From NCBI GenBank assembly GCA_029572815.1, contig JAKPUQ010000182.1, positions 1-42,101 on the forward strand: a stretch of DNA of 42,101 nt, given 5' to 3'. This DNA comes from Bacillota bacterium (GTDB lineage: Bacteria > Bacillota > Clostridia > Oscillospirales > Ruminococcaceae). Below are positions 17,987 through 26,949 of this stretch, in pieces; the stretch's first letter is position 1; every line of letters begins with the position of its first letter. The notes under the pieces were generated by a model. It was not told the origin of the DNA and made no database searches. It saw nothing but the letters and a program-made list of their open reading frames with translations. A program made the position numbers and the translations under genes.

Positions 17987-19729
17987 TCAATCATCCTTTC
18001 CGTGTTTTATGAATTTGAGCTTGACCAGTCTGTCAGCCTCTATATCATAGCTGTAGCCGTCGCCCAGCTCGCATCTTGCATAGTCCTCCTTGAGGGTCTT
18101 TACGTCCATGTTTCCGAAGACGGTCTTCTGACCTCTCTCCCCTGCGAATTCCGCGATATTGTCCAGGAGGAAGGCATAGGAGATATTATTGTTGAAGAAG
18201 GAATTCTGCTCGCCGTCGCTTATCTTCTGAACATCCGAGAATATGAACAGGAAGCCCCTTTCCTCTGCCACAGCCGTAAGCTGAGGCAATATGGAGTTGA
18301 TGAACCTCTTTCCCTCGGGAGTATTCAGATACACCAGCTTGCTCTGTATCACGAATACGGTGAAGGGAGTCTCCTCGGCGGTGCAGTCGGGGATATTCTC
18401 ATATTCCTTTCTGAGAGCATCGCTGACACCGTAAATGCCTGCAAGGAACCTCTTGTCCAGCTCGATATAATTCTCGTTGAGATAGAGGTAGAACTGCTGA
18501 ATGGGTGAGAGCTTCCTGCCCGTGATAACGGTACCGTCCTTCATGGGAAGGTCACGCTTCTCAAAGCCGTTTATGAGCACGCAGTCACACTCACTGCTGT
18601 ATTTATCGTAAAGGAACTTCAGCTGGTTTCGTCCGTCATCGAAGAACACCATTCTGAGCTCCTCTGCCTGCTGTACAAGGCCCTCAAGAAGGAGACTGAG
18701 AAGGTTGGTCTTGCCGAACTCCTTTTTGCCGTATATCGCCAGGGTGTTTGTTCTTGCAAGGTCAATGGTAACGGGACAGAAGTCAACATAGTCAAGTCCC
18801 ACGCTGACGGGACAGAGCCTTTCGGCGTCGTTTTCGGGTTGCTGAGCCAGCTTTTCGTACTCCTCACGGGTAAGCTCCTTGGGGAAGGTCAGATAGCGTC
18901 TGACGTGTCTGCGGTACTCACCTGCCTCGCTGTCAAAGTCATATTTCTTAGCCATTCCCTGTGCGAAGGTGACATTTTTGCCGTCGGGGTCTGCGGAGGT
19001 CTGTGCCTTGAAGCACTGCACTTCATAGGGCAGGTTCATCTTGAATGTACCTGTGATGCCCTCGGGCTTTACGGTAACATTGGCAAAGCCGTGTCCCGGG
19101 TTGTTGCCAACAGAACCTGCCTTGTCATTGAAGATGTCAAGATACTTGTCAGCAGGCATCTCAAAGGCTATCTTCTGCCGGAAGCTTGCCATATAGGAGT
19201 TAAGCCCCTTGGTATCGCCTGCTGTGACAACTACGGTTATGCCCTTTGAGAGGCCGTCACGGCAAAGCTTTGCCAGCTTCTCCTGATAGGCTGTATAGCG
19301 TGACTCCTCCGTAAAGGCATTGAGGTTGTCAATGATGAATGTAGTATGGACGGGCTGACACTCTGCCACCTCGCGGTAGTTCCTGCCGCCCAGAAGCTTT
19401 ATGTTCTCCTTTAGGATATTGTCCATGATCTTGAAAACTCTCTTGACGTACTCCTCGTTGGAGTTATCGAAGTACGCCGATACCAGCGGCATATCGCGGT
19501 AATCCGAGAGGGCGCCGCCGAAGTCAAGAATGAATATCCTCTCCTCCTTCTCGTTCATGCGCTTGTGGAGTATGTTCACAAGTGTCTTGAGAAAGGTGGT
19601 CTTTCCGCTCATAGAGGCTCCGAAGGCCATGATGTTTGAGTCCAGAAGGTCTACGTTGAAGTCGGGCTGGAGCTGTATTATGGGTATATCGAATTTGCCA
19701 AGAGTGCAAACTATTTTCTTCCTGCTCAC
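17987..19729 (-). CDS. EssC C-terminal half: tandem FtsK/SpoIIIE-like ATPase domains D2-D3
   Basis: The 580-residue cytosolic protein has two degenerate FtsK/SpoIIIE-type domains. The first has Walker A GASMSGKT (37-44) and Walker B TFIIDNLNAF (about 130-139). The second has a P-loop variant GKKEFGKT (334-341) and VFFDDGRN (361-368). This corresponds to the D2 and D3 ATPases of T7SS EssC/EccC, where D3-type domains bind the signal of WXG substrates. Translation starts with GTG, overlapping the stop of the EssC-N gene as GTGA, so the two halves should be made in equal amounts. In Firmicutes EssC is usually one ~1480-residue chain; splitting after D1 resembles actinobacterial EccCa/EccCb. Confidence 0.85.
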   Translation of the reverse strand: MSRKKIVCTLGKFDIPIIQLQPDFNVDLLDSNIMAFGASMSGKTTFLKTLVNILHKRMNEKEERIFILDFGGALSDYRDMPLVSAYFDNSNEEYVKRVFKIMDNILKENIKLLGGRNYREVAECQPVHTTFIIDNLNAFTEESRYTAYQEKLAKLCRDGLSKGITVVVTAGDTKGLNSYMASFRQKIAFEMPADKYLDIFNDKAGSVGNNPGHGFANVTVKPEGITGTFKMNLPYEVQCFKAQTSADPDGKNVTFAQGMAKKYDFDSEAGEYRRHVRRYLTFPKELTREEYEKLAQQPENDAERLCPVSVGLDYVDFCPVTIDLARTNTLAIYGKKEFGKTNLLSLLLEGLVQQAEELRMVFFDDGRNQLKFLYDKYSSECDCVLINGFEKRDLPMKDGTVITGRKLSPIQQFYLYLNENYIELDKRFLAGIYGVSDALRKEYENIPDCTAEETPFTVFVIQSKLVYLNTPEGKRFINSILPQLTAVAEERGFLFIFSDVQKISDGEQNSFFNNNISYAFLLDNIAEFAGERGQKTVFGNMDVKTLKEDYARCELGDGYSYDIEADRLVKLKFIKHGKDD

Positions 19730-22700
19730 TCAGTTCCCTCCCATTCAGAGCTGTCCATGATGACGCTGGGAAGCGGCGGCAGGAATATCTGCCTGGGCTT
19801 CTCCATATTCTTTCCTATGTCGATGATAGTATTTACGATGAATGCCAGCTGGGTATCATGCTCGCTGACGTTGGCGCTCTTTTTCTTCTCGATGATATTG
19901 TCCTTTTTGGACGAATAGAAGTCCTTGTTGAAGCGTCCCGAATTGGGCACCTGGGTAACGTTTACCGCAGGCTCGATGTTCAGGTTCTTGTTGGCGCCCG
20001 TATAGGCGGACTGGAAGTACTCGAACCTGCTTCCCGTACCTACCAGCAGATAAGCACGGCCGTTCAGGGGCATTGTGGGAGCCGCCGCCGCAGGACTTCC
20101 CAGCATTTCCTTTGAAGCCTGCTTTGTGGCTACCTTCAGACATATCCTCGCCTTGGAGTTTACACGTATATCGTCTGTGATAGCGCCCTCGATGTTCTGT
20201 GATACAAGTATGATATGGAAGCCCAGTGTACGTCCTACACGGGCGATAGTGGTTATCTCTGCAATGAAGTCAACATCGTCGCTCTCGCTGGAGAAACGCT
20301 TCAGCTCTGTGAACTCGTCAACTACCAGCACAAGATGTGACAGTGAGGGAAGCTCGGAAACGTCCTTTTTCAGCATTTCCTTCTGCTTGTCGTTGAGCTT
20401 CTTCATGAGGCTCTCAGCCTCGCCGCTGTGCTCGGGGTCATTCTCCAGAGCCTTTATCTTTCTCATGATACGGAGGGCTCTTATGTAAGCGTCGGCAGTA
20501 TCAACGCCGAAGCTTGAGAGCAGGAGCTTGCGCTTCTTTATCTCCGCATTGAGGGTCTCAAGGAAACGCTTGAGCATATATGCCGCCGAGGTACCCTCGT
20601 CCTCGCCTGCAGTATCGGTTACTACGCCCACACAGTGAGGGAGCCCGCCCAGACGGTCTGAGAAGCCGCCGCCTTTCATATCTACCAGCATGAGGTTCAG
20701 GTCCATGGGTGAATACTTCATGCACAGTCCTATGAGGTAGGTGATGATGGTCTCTGACTTACCCGAACCGGTGGTTCCGGCAACCAGCATATGGGGACCG
20801 TCTGCCTTTTCGTAGAGATCCAGACACATTGCGCCGTGCTCGTTCTTGCCGATGGGCACTCTCAGGTTCCTGGTGACGTCATTCTTGTCCACGTTCTGCC
20901 AGCTCTCTCTGATGCTTTCCTTTACCTCGCCGTTCTCAACCTTCTCTGAGTTGAAGCCGTAGAGCTCGAACAGTGTTACCATTGAAGGCACCTTGCCGTT
21001 CTCTGCGATGCGGGTGTAGTAGATAGCACTGAGCTGCTTGTATGCCAGGGCGAACCTGTCATCGTAGCTGTCGGGACCGAATATGAACTTGTTGCTGAAG
21101 TATTTGTACTCGATAAGGTTATCGGTATCCTTTACCTTATTGCGGTCATTCTTATCCTCGCTGAGGACGTTGAGGGTCTCACGGCTCAGCACGTTGTAGC
21201 GCAGGCTGACCTTTCTCTCACCCTCATTGTCATGGTCGATATTGATGATGTTGCCGCAGTATTTGGGCAGCTTGTCCTTTACGGACTGTATGAATATGAA
21301 GGTAAGTCCCAGTGAGTTCACATAGGGCTCGCCCTCCTTCGGAACTTCGGGAAGGAACTTTGAGAAGCCTGTCTCCTTGATGTCGTAGTCATAGAAAACC
21401 ACGCATACCACCTGTGTAAGCTTGGAGGGCTCGGGAGCCGGGTCATCGCTGTCAGCGTTGCTGCGGCTGCGCTCGTTCATGAGGCTGAGAAGCTGTCCGA
21501 ATACCACGCCGGAGCTGTCCTTGTCAAAGACGAACTGGGAAATGCCGTCGAAAAGCTCATTTGTATGGGGCAGGTACTTGTAGTTCCTGAGCACCTCGTT
21601 CTGCTTCTCGGGGTCGTTCTCCTTGTCGAAGAAGAACACGAACTGAAGGTCCTCGGGAGAGTGGTAGTAAGCCAGCTCGAATACGACGTGCTGAATGAAG
21701 CTGTGAGAGGTCTCGGCATTGTCGGAAATAACGCCCAGAGCGCCGCAGTCCTTCAGGTCGATGAGGAGAGGAGGCTTTCTGCCCGTATCGCTCCTGAGGT
21801 AGTTGAAGCCGATTACCTCGCCGCCGTTCTTGCTGTCAACGCCCTTGTTGGCGAAGTTGTAGGCAAGGTCGGTGAGGAGGAACTTGTTCCTGTCCTGCTC
21901 CACTATCTCCTCGGGAGACATTTTTTTCAGCTTCCTGTCCTTCTTTGCAGAGGGCAGGAATATATCTATGCCGTCGCTGTCCTTTTTCATCTTGTAGTAG
22001 ATGTCATAGTAGATATTGTCCTTCTTTTCGGACTTTATCTCGAACAGGGGCTTTACCTCGTCGGAGGTTCCGAGAGATATTTTCATGAAGTCGTTATCGT
22101 TCTGTGAGCGTGCGAATATCATGCCGTTTATCTCGGCGGTATTATTGAAGAGCTTGTCCATTGAGGGATATACGCTGTTGAGATATACTATATCGCTCTC
22201 CTGCCATTCCTTGATGGTGTGGATTATACGTGAGATATAGTTCTCATAGTTCTCCTTCCACTCGGCAATGCTCTTCTTGTATTCGCTGCGCTTCTTCAGG
22301 TAGTTATAGAGGGTGGTGACCAGTGAGACTATACCCATTGCTGCCGACATGAGGAGCATGGTATTTCCCATGGCTGCCGAGCCCCTTGCGAATTTCATAA
22401 TGAGGAAGCGAGCGCCCACCATACCTCCCGTAGAGAGCACCGTAGGGATAATGACGTCAAGTATGGACGACTTGTCCTTTGTGGGCATCTCGTTAGGGGG
22501 GATTATATCTATGACAGAGGATTCTATAACATTGAGCCTGCGGGTACTGATATTGTATTCGAGAGAGTCATTCTCCCTGAGGATATAGCTGCTTTCCTCC
22601 TCGCCGAAAAGACCGTCAGCCCTGACAGTCCTGTCCATGGTTATGAGGATACAGCTTGAGGTGACGAAGCCCAGAGAGTCTATACCCATATCGTATACCC

Positions 22701-22977
22701 TCTTCTGCTCATCGCCCTTTCCCACCCTGTCATTGAGGTCGATGACACTGCGCTTTCCCTTTGCGGTGTAGAGCACCTGTATCTCCTTGCGGGTCTTTAT
22801 GTATCTCTCGAAGAGCTGAAAGCACTCCTCCAGCCCCTGAGTCTTTTTCAGTCCGTAGTATAACGATTCCAGAAAGGCCTTTAGCGTTATGTCCTTCAGC
22901 ACGAGGAATGAAAGCTCTCTGCTGTTGTCATCGCCGAATTCAAACCTTGCGGAGATCATTATCTCATTGTTTTTCAT
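19726..22977 (-). CDS. essC: EssC N-terminal half: membrane FtsK/SpoIIIE ATPase with beta-grasp domain
   Basis: The 1083-residue protein starts with about 115 residues that look like a ubiquitin/beta-grasp fold (beta strands around IMISARFEF and IQVLYTAKGK, a helix in between, and DMGIDSLGFVTSSCILIT, like the end of YukD/EsaB). This replaces the FHA domains usual in EssC. EssC-like IIPPNE and two TMs (about 172-195 and 203-227) follow, then a long linker domain. The catalytic FtsK/SpoIIIE domain has Walker A GTTGSGKS (734-741), Walker B LVLVVDEFTEL (882-892) and the family segment RVGRTLGFHIILVSQ (913-927). It is the motor of the secretion machine. It overlaps its neighbours by 4 bp on both sides (ATGA and GTGA), showing tight coupling with the 460-aa protein and the second EssC half. 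The symbol is used for family only. Confidence 0.9.
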   Translation of the reverse strand: MKNNEIMISARFEFGDDNSRELSFLVLKDITLKAFLESLYYGLKKTQGLEECFQLFERYIKTRKEIQVLYTAKGKRSVIDLNDRVGKGDEQKRVYDMGIDSLGFVTSSCILITMDRTVRADGLFGEEESSYILRENDSLEYNISTRRLNVIESSVIDIIPPNEMPTKDKSSILDVIIPTVLSTGGMVGARFLIMKFARGSAAMGNTMLLMSAAMGIVSLVTTLYNYLKKRSEYKKSIAEWKENYENYISRIIHTIKEWQESDIVYLNSVYPSMDKLFNNTAEINGMIFARSQNDNDFMKISLGTSDEVKPLFEIKSEKKDNIYYDIYYKMKKDSDGIDIFLPSAKKDRKLKKMSPEEIVEQDRNKFLLTDLAYNFANKGVDSKNGGEVIGFNYLRSDTGRKPPLLIDLKDCGALGVISDNAETSHSFIQHVVFELAYYHSPEDLQFVFFFDKENDPEKQNEVLRNYKYLPHTNELFDGISQFVFDKDSSGVVFGQLLSLMNERSRSNADSDDPAPEPSKLTQVVCVVFYDYDIKETGFSKFLPEVPKEGEPYVNSLGLTFIFIQSVKDKLPKYCGNIINIDHDNEGERKVSLRYNVLSRETLNVLSEDKNDRNKVKDTDNLIEYKYFSNKFIFGPDSYDDRFALAYKQLSAIYYTRIAENGKVPSMVTLFELYGFNSEKVENGEVKESIRESWQNVDKNDVTRNLRVPIGKNEHGAMCLDLYEKADGPHMLVAGTTGSGKSETIITYLIGLCMKYSPMDLNLMLVDMKGGGFSDRLGGLPHCVGVVTDTAGEDEGTSAAYMLKRFLETLNAEIKKRKLLLSSFGVDTADAYIRALRIMRKIKALENDPEHSGEAESLMKKLNDKQKEMLKKDVSELPSLSHLVLVVDEFTELKRFSSESDDVDFIAEITTIARVGRTLGFHIILVSQNIEGAITDDIRVNSKARICLKVATKQASKEMLGSPAAAAPTMPLNGRAYLLVGTGSRFEYFQSAYTGANKNLNIEPAVNVTQVPNSGRFNKDFYSSKKDNIIEKKKSANVSEHDTQLAFIVNTIIDIGKNMEKPRQIFLPPLPSVIMDSSEWEGTE

Positions 22978-24356
22978 ACTTCTGTTCCTTTGATATCATT
23001 TTTGAATGCGGAAAGGATATTGTCCCTGAGGCTGTCCGTGTTCAGCGACCTTATCTTCTCCGTCTTTGAGATTATAGCCTTCTCCAAGACGGAAACGTCC
23101 TTTTTCTCATGTCCTGCCATGAAGTTGAGCCTGCTGAGATCAGGCTTGCAGGCAATTATTTCAGGCTTTCTTATCTCAGCCCTTACCTCGGGTATAGGCT
23201 TTACGCTGAACTGAGGCTTCACAGGGCTCACGTTCACGCTGAGCCTGATCTCAGGCATTTCGGGAGCATTGAAGCTTCCCGCCTTTACCTCGGGACGATC
23301 GGGTTTACTGAGCTTAGGAGCCTTTATCTCGGGCATACCGAACTCTGTGTGCTTTATCTCCGGGACATCCTTCCTGCTTATCTTTGCACTTACCTCTGGC
23401 TTGCGGAAGTCTGCAAGCTTCAGCGCAGGCATAGTCTCGGGGCGCTTCACCTCTGCCTTTACCTGCTGAGCCTCAAAGCTGCGGAGCTTCGGTACTGCCG
23501 CAGAAACCGCCTTTAGCTGAGGACGGCTCAGTGAGGGCATTGCAAAATGCTTTGCCTCATACTTCCTGACGGGGCGGCGCTCCACCTTCGGAGCACTTAG
23601 AGCTGCCAGCCTGAATTCTGCTGAGGGGACCGCTGCCTTTGACGGCACATTCAGCTTTACTTCCTGTCTTTCGGGAGCTGTGAAGACTGCGGAGAATGCT
23701 GCTGCCTTTGCGGGCGTATCCAGCTTCACTGCTGAGAACTCGGGCTTTGCAAACTGTCCTGCTGTTATGGTGGCAATGCCCGGCTTTCTCAAACGGGGAG
23801 CCTTTCTTTCAGGGGCGCTGAAGCTCCTGATGTCAAATTCAGCTGTGGGCTTTTTCATCAGCTGAACTCTCATGTCAGCGGCAGGGCTCTCAAAGCCCCT
23901 GTGTCTGAATGAGGGAACTGCTGTCTTTGAAATACTGATCTTATTCGTGAGCGGTGCTGCGGCAGAAGCTGCTCTTCGGGAAATACTGCCCATAAGCTCT
24001 CTGCTGATGCCTGCACGGGCTTTAGCGGAGGCTGCTGCATCCATGAAGCCTGTGATATCGTTCTCAGATATCTTTCTTGCTGCATAAACGGACATATCGG
24101 GCATCTTTACTGCGGTCTTCTTAAGTTCTATCCTTCCTGTTCCCTTATTTTCAAAGGGTACAAGTCTGGGAGAGCTTATGACGCTGACAGGACGGAGAGA
24201 GGGAATGAACTTCTTTATGTCAGCCCTTTCTATCTGCTCCACCTTTTCAATAAAAGCAAGACGCTCCTTATACAGTCTCAGTTCCCTTTCGTATACCTCA
24301 AGCTGCTCCTTTGTCATGAAAAGCTTTTCTTCTTCGCTCAGTATCCTGAAAGCCAT
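22974..24356 (-). CDS. 460-residue Pro/Lys repeat protein of the T7SS locus
   Basis: The product opens with a charged coiled-coil-like segment (residues 5-50, EEEKLFMTKEQLEVYEREL). Beyond about residue 75 it consists of irregular short repeats with the pattern aromatic-x-x-Pro-x-hydrophobic-x-x-x-Lys/Val, for instance FGMPEIKAPKLSKP, FNAPEMPEIRL, FAMPSLSRP and FRKPEVSAK. It ends with a helical tail (MAGHEKKDVSVLEKAIISKTEK). There is no signal peptide or TM. No known family is recognised. The stop overlaps the EssC-N start by 4 bp, so it is made together with the motor and may be a cytosolic scaffold or substrate adaptor; that is inference. The repeats are probably extended rather than globular. 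Confidence 0.75.
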   Translation of the reverse strand: MAFRILSEEEKLFMTKEQLEVYERELRLYKERLAFIEKVEQIERADIKKFIPSLRPVSVISSPRLVPFENKGTGRIELKKTAVKMPDMSVYAARKISENDITGFMDAAASAKARAGISRELMGSISRRAASAAAPLTNKISISKTAVPSFRHRGFESPAADMRVQLMKKPTAEFDIRSFSAPERKAPRLRKPGIATITAGQFAKPEFSAVKLDTPAKAAAFSAVFTAPERQEVKLNVPSKAAVPSAEFRLAALSAPKVERRPVRKYEAKHFAMPSLSRPQLKAVSAAVPKLRSFEAQQVKAEVKRPETMPALKLADFRKPEVSAKISRKDVPEIKHTEFGMPEIKAPKLSKPDRPEVKAGSFNAPEMPEIRLSVNVSPVKPQFSVKPIPEVRAEIRKPEIIACKPDLSRLNFMAGHEKKDVSVLEKAIISKTEKIRSLNTDSLRDNILSAFKNDIKGTEV

Positions 24357-24380
24357 GTTATACCTCCGAAAACGTAATAA

Positions 24381-24418
24381 GTGCAGCCCCGTTATCCGTA
24401 TATGGTACGGGACTGCAC
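24381..24418 (-). promoter_or_regulatory. Intercistronic hairpin after the WXG-like genes
   Basis: 24381-24392 pairs with 24407-24418 as a 12-bp stem with one wobble on the transcript and a 14-nt loop. On the minus strand it is followed by TTATTACGTTTT, a weak U-rich tail. It lies just after the small secreted-protein genes and just before the machinery genes, so partial termination or mRNA protection could keep the small proteins more abundant. The role is inference. Confidence 0.5.
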
Positions 24419-24429
24419 ATACGGAAATC

Positions 24430-24726
24430 TTAGCCGCTGATGCTTTCTGCTATCTTAGCGTCAACATCCTCGAACTGCTGTCTGTTCTGCTCGAGAAGAT
24501 CGGCCATACCCTTGACAGCCTCGGGAAGGTTCTCTGACACGAATGACTTGATGTCACCGTCGATAAGTGTCTGGAAAGCGTCCTTAGCCTCACCCTCCAT
24601 ATCAGCGATAGCGCTTGTCAGTGCGCTGATGAGAGCATCGCCTGCGTCCTTGTAAGACTTTGAGATGCCGTTTATCTCCATGACTGCGTTTGCTACTGAT
24701 TCATTAACTATTCTGCAACCTGCCAT
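24430..24726 (-). CDS. Degenerate WXG100-like protein, 98 aa
   Basis: This small helical protein has the size and helix-turn-helix profile of the ESAT-6/WXG100 group, but the WxG turn is replaced by a region around MEGEAKDAFQTL. The conserved aromatic after the turn (Phe) is retained. It ends with an acidic helix (NRQQFEDVDAKIAESISG). The ATG at 24726 is the likely start, 9 nt after GGGAGG; an upstream TTG in frame is less well placed. It is the third of three consecutive WXG-like genes directly upstream of the secretion motor, so it may be a substrate or structural partner. Confidence 0.75.
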   Translation of the reverse strand: MAGCRIVNESVANAVMEINGISKSYKDAGDALISALTSAIADMEGEAKDAFQTLIDGDIKSFVSENLPEAVKGMADLLEQNRQQFEDVDAKIAESISG

Positions 24727-24744
24727 TTTCAATTACCTCCCTTA

Positions 24745-25092
24745 TTAGTTACCATCGCCGCTGTTATTGCTGCTGTTCTGATTTCCGAGCTGGTCATCAA
24801 GGCCGTCGCCGTCCTTCGGGATAGCGTCGTTGATACCGTTAATGATATTTTTGAGCAGTTCAATAATATCCTTAACAGCCTGACCTGTTGCAGGCTCGAT
24901 ATTGTTAGTGTAGAATGTCTCAAATCCCTGCGCGGCACTTCCGCTGAAGCTTCCGGGGATAAGACCGCTTACTACGTTGTCGAGTCTTGTGTAAAGATTG
25001 TTTATGACCGACTCATACTCCTCTACTGCATTCAGTGCAGCTGTCATCATTTCGGGTGTGATATTAACTGTACCCGTACTTCCCATTGGCAT
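24745..25092 (-). CDS. WXG100-like protein with FSG turn, 115 aa
   Basis: The 115-residue product follows the WXG100 plan: helix (TPEMMTAALNAVEEYESVINNLYTRL), turn GSFSGSAAQGFETFY, then a second helix (ATGQAVKDIIELLKNIINGI). The tryptophan position is taken by Phe (FSG). The tail is disordered and polar (Asp/Gly/Asn/Ser-rich), which is longer than usual. AGGAGG lies 8 nt before the ATG. Of the three tandem WXG-like proteins it is the closest to the canonical family. Confidence 0.82.
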   Translation of the reverse strand: MPMGSTGTVNITPEMMTAALNAVEEYESVINNLYTRLDNVVSGLIPGSFSGSAAQGFETFYTNNIEPATGQAVKDIIELLKNIINGINDAIPKDGDGLDDQLGNQNSSNNSGDGN

Positions 25093-25107
25093 AATTTTTT
25101 CCTCCTG

Positions 25108-25428
25108 TTAATTAAATTTGATGCTTTGTACAAGCTCATCATACTTGTCGAACACACTCTGATAATACGGTGTTGAAACTATCTCATCAAGAGTGGCGGA
25201 CATCTGTCCTATCACGAGAATAAGGTCTTCGACGGGCTTCAGGAGCACATCTTCCGCCGTTATCTCGATCGCGTGTCCTGCGGGAGTGTCAAGGGCTGTA
25301 GTGATGTCCTTGTACATCTGCTTCAGCTTTTCCTTGAGAGCTTCCGCCCTTGTTTTCAGTGCAGCCATATCGGCAGCCGCCTTTTCAAACGCCGCACTAT
25401 CCAGTTTGATATCCTGATCCAGGCCCAA
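25108..25428 (-). CDS. Degenerate WXG100-like protein, 106 aa, TTG start
   Basis: The product has two long helices (FEKAAADMAALKTRAEALKEKLKQ... and LKPVEDLILVIGQMSATLDEIV) separated by a turn with DTPAGHAIEI where the WxG would be. Its C-terminal segment YYQSVFDKYDELVQSI contains a Tyr-x-x-x-acidic arrangement like T7SS export signals. No ATG is available near the start; TTG at 25428 is preceded by GGAGG, the SD overlapping the end of the TPR gene. A secreted or partner role is inferred from size, helicity and tandem placement. Confidence 0.75.
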   Translation of the reverse strand: MGLDQDIKLDSAAFEKAAADMAALKTRAEALKEKLKQMYKDITTALDTPAGHAIEITAEDVLLKPVEDLILVIGQMSATLDEIVSTPYYQSVFDKYDELVQSIKFN

Positions 25429-25431
25429 TAA

Positions 25432-26949
25432 TTACTCACCTCCGCCTTTCGCTTCCTTTATCTTTTCAAGGAAGTTTTTCCTTATTTCAGGTGTAAGCAA
25501 ATTACAAAGCTGCTCTGCCTCCCCGTACTCCCCTATATCGGTATAGCACTGTATACGGAATGTAACAGCCGCGATATCCGTGGGATCCTTGATCATTGCA
25601 TTTCTGAAGAATCTGATCGTCTCTTCATACTTCTGCTTATGATCCTCGGTACCCAGCTTCATGCAGGCATTTGCCTCGCTGTATATTCCGATATATTTAT
25701 TGTGAGCGCTTTCGCTGCCCTGTAATTTCCGTGCAAAATCAATGACTCTGGCAAAGTCATTCTTGAGGGTATAGGCTCCCACATAGAGCCTGTTGATCTG
25801 ATCGGTATTGTCGGGAGTAAATTCATAGCTTTCATTTTCGTCCAGCTTGTACTCCTCCTTTTCCTCGCCGTTTTCACCGTCGCCGATGACAGTGAGGAAG
25901 TCTCTTCCGCCCTCCTCATCGGGATCGATGCTTTCAGCCAGCTCCTCCAGACCGTATTCGCCCAGCTCGTTTTCAATGCGTATCCTGTCATTCTCGATCA
26001 TTTCCTCGACGTCGTATTCCGTAAGTCTGATCTCGCTGTAGTCACCGGGTATGATCTCAAATCCGTGATTGAATGAGGATACGGGGTTCTGTGCCGCATT
26101 CAGGCACTCGATGGTCCTGTCGGCCTCCTCCAGCTGGAGCCAGAGCTCCGCAGAGCTTATGTATGTCTCAGCTACCTCCTTCACAGAGGGCTTAAGAGTA
26201 TCAAGAGCCTTTACGAGAAGCGCCAGAGACTTCTTCATGTGCTCCTTGTTCTTGTCAAGCTCATAATTCTGGAGCTCAAATGAAACGCAGTCCATATAGT
26301 AATCCATTGAAAGAGCTGCGTACTTTGCCGCTATATCCAGCTCACGCTTTGCTGCATCAAGCCTGCTTGCCTGGCTGAGCAGCCTGAATGCGTACTGATA
26401 GCCGATATATTCAGAGGGCGCTATGAGCTTCATCTGATTGCAGACCTCAAGTCCCTTCCTGATCTCATTCTTCATGCCGTAGATTATGGCCTTGCGGCGC
26501 ATGATATCCATATCTATCCCGATAATAGCCTCAGCCTTGCTCAGGTTCACCAGGGCGTCATTGTATCTGCCTATATCGAAGCAGATTATGCCGAGAAGAT
26601 TGTACAGCTGAACTGTATTCTCGGGAGTGCAGCCCAGCTCCTCAGCCTTGGCAAGGTTCTTCACTGACTCTCCCGCTCTCTCTGCGGAGGCATAGGCATA
26701 TCCCAGATTGAAGTATCTGTTGCCGTTATTTGGCTCAAGCTTTACTGCCTTCTTATAGTAGTCGATGGCGTTTTCATAGTCCTCCAGCGACATACAGGCG
26801 TTTCCTGCACACTGATAAGCGTCGGCGTCCTTTGAAGCGAGCTGTATTGCTTCCTTTGCTAAATTGAGAGCCTCGCGGTACTGGCCGTTCATGAATGCAA
26901 AACGTGAATCCGCCATGAGCTGCTGGGCTCTGTCCTGATTTGATGTCAT
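25432..26949 (-). CDS. TPR-repeat protein, 505 aa
   Basis: Tetratricopeptide repeats fill about residues 5-165 (for example AYQCAGNACMSLEDYENAIDYYKKAVKLEPNN), with less regular helical repeats continuing to about 290. An acidic linker (about 300-375) and another TPR-like pair near the C-terminus (YTLKNDFARVIDFARKLQ...; AAVTFRIQCYTDIGEYGEAEQL) follow. There is no signal peptide or TM, so it should act in the cytosol as a scaffold or chaperone. The ATG directly follows the stop of the 130-aa gene, and GGAG within that gene's last codons serves as ribosome site. Its place next to the WXG-like genes suggests a chaperone or adaptor for T7SS substrates, which is inference. Confidence 0.88.
   Translation of the reverse strand: MTSNQDRAQQLMADSRFAFMNGQYREALNLAKEAIQLASKDADAYQCAGNACMSLEDYENAIDYYKKAVKLEPNNGNRYFNLGYAYASAERAGESVKNLAKAEELGCTPENTVQLYNLLGIICFDIGRYNDALVNLSKAEAIIGIDMDIMRRKAIIYGMKNEIRKGLEVCNQMKLIAPSEYIGYQYAFRLLSQASRLDAAKRELDIAAKYAALSMDYYMDCVSFELQNYELDKNKEHMKKSLALLVKALDTLKPSVKEVAETYISSAELWLQLEEADRTIECLNAAQNPVSSFNHGFEIIPGDYSEIRLTEYDVEEMIENDRIRIENELGEYGLEELAESIDPDEEGGRDFLTVIGDGENGEEKEEYKLDENESYEFTPDNTDQINRLYVGAYTLKNDFARVIDFARKLQGSESAHNKYIGIYSEANACMKLGTEDHKQKYEETIRFFRNAMIKDPTDIAAVTFRIQCYTDIGEYGEAEQLCNLLTPEIRKNFLEKIKEAKGGGE

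Noticed and set aside
24430..25428. Naming the three small proteins EsxA, EsxB, EsxC
   Set aside because: They lack WxG and cannot be matched to particular Esx proteins by reading alone.
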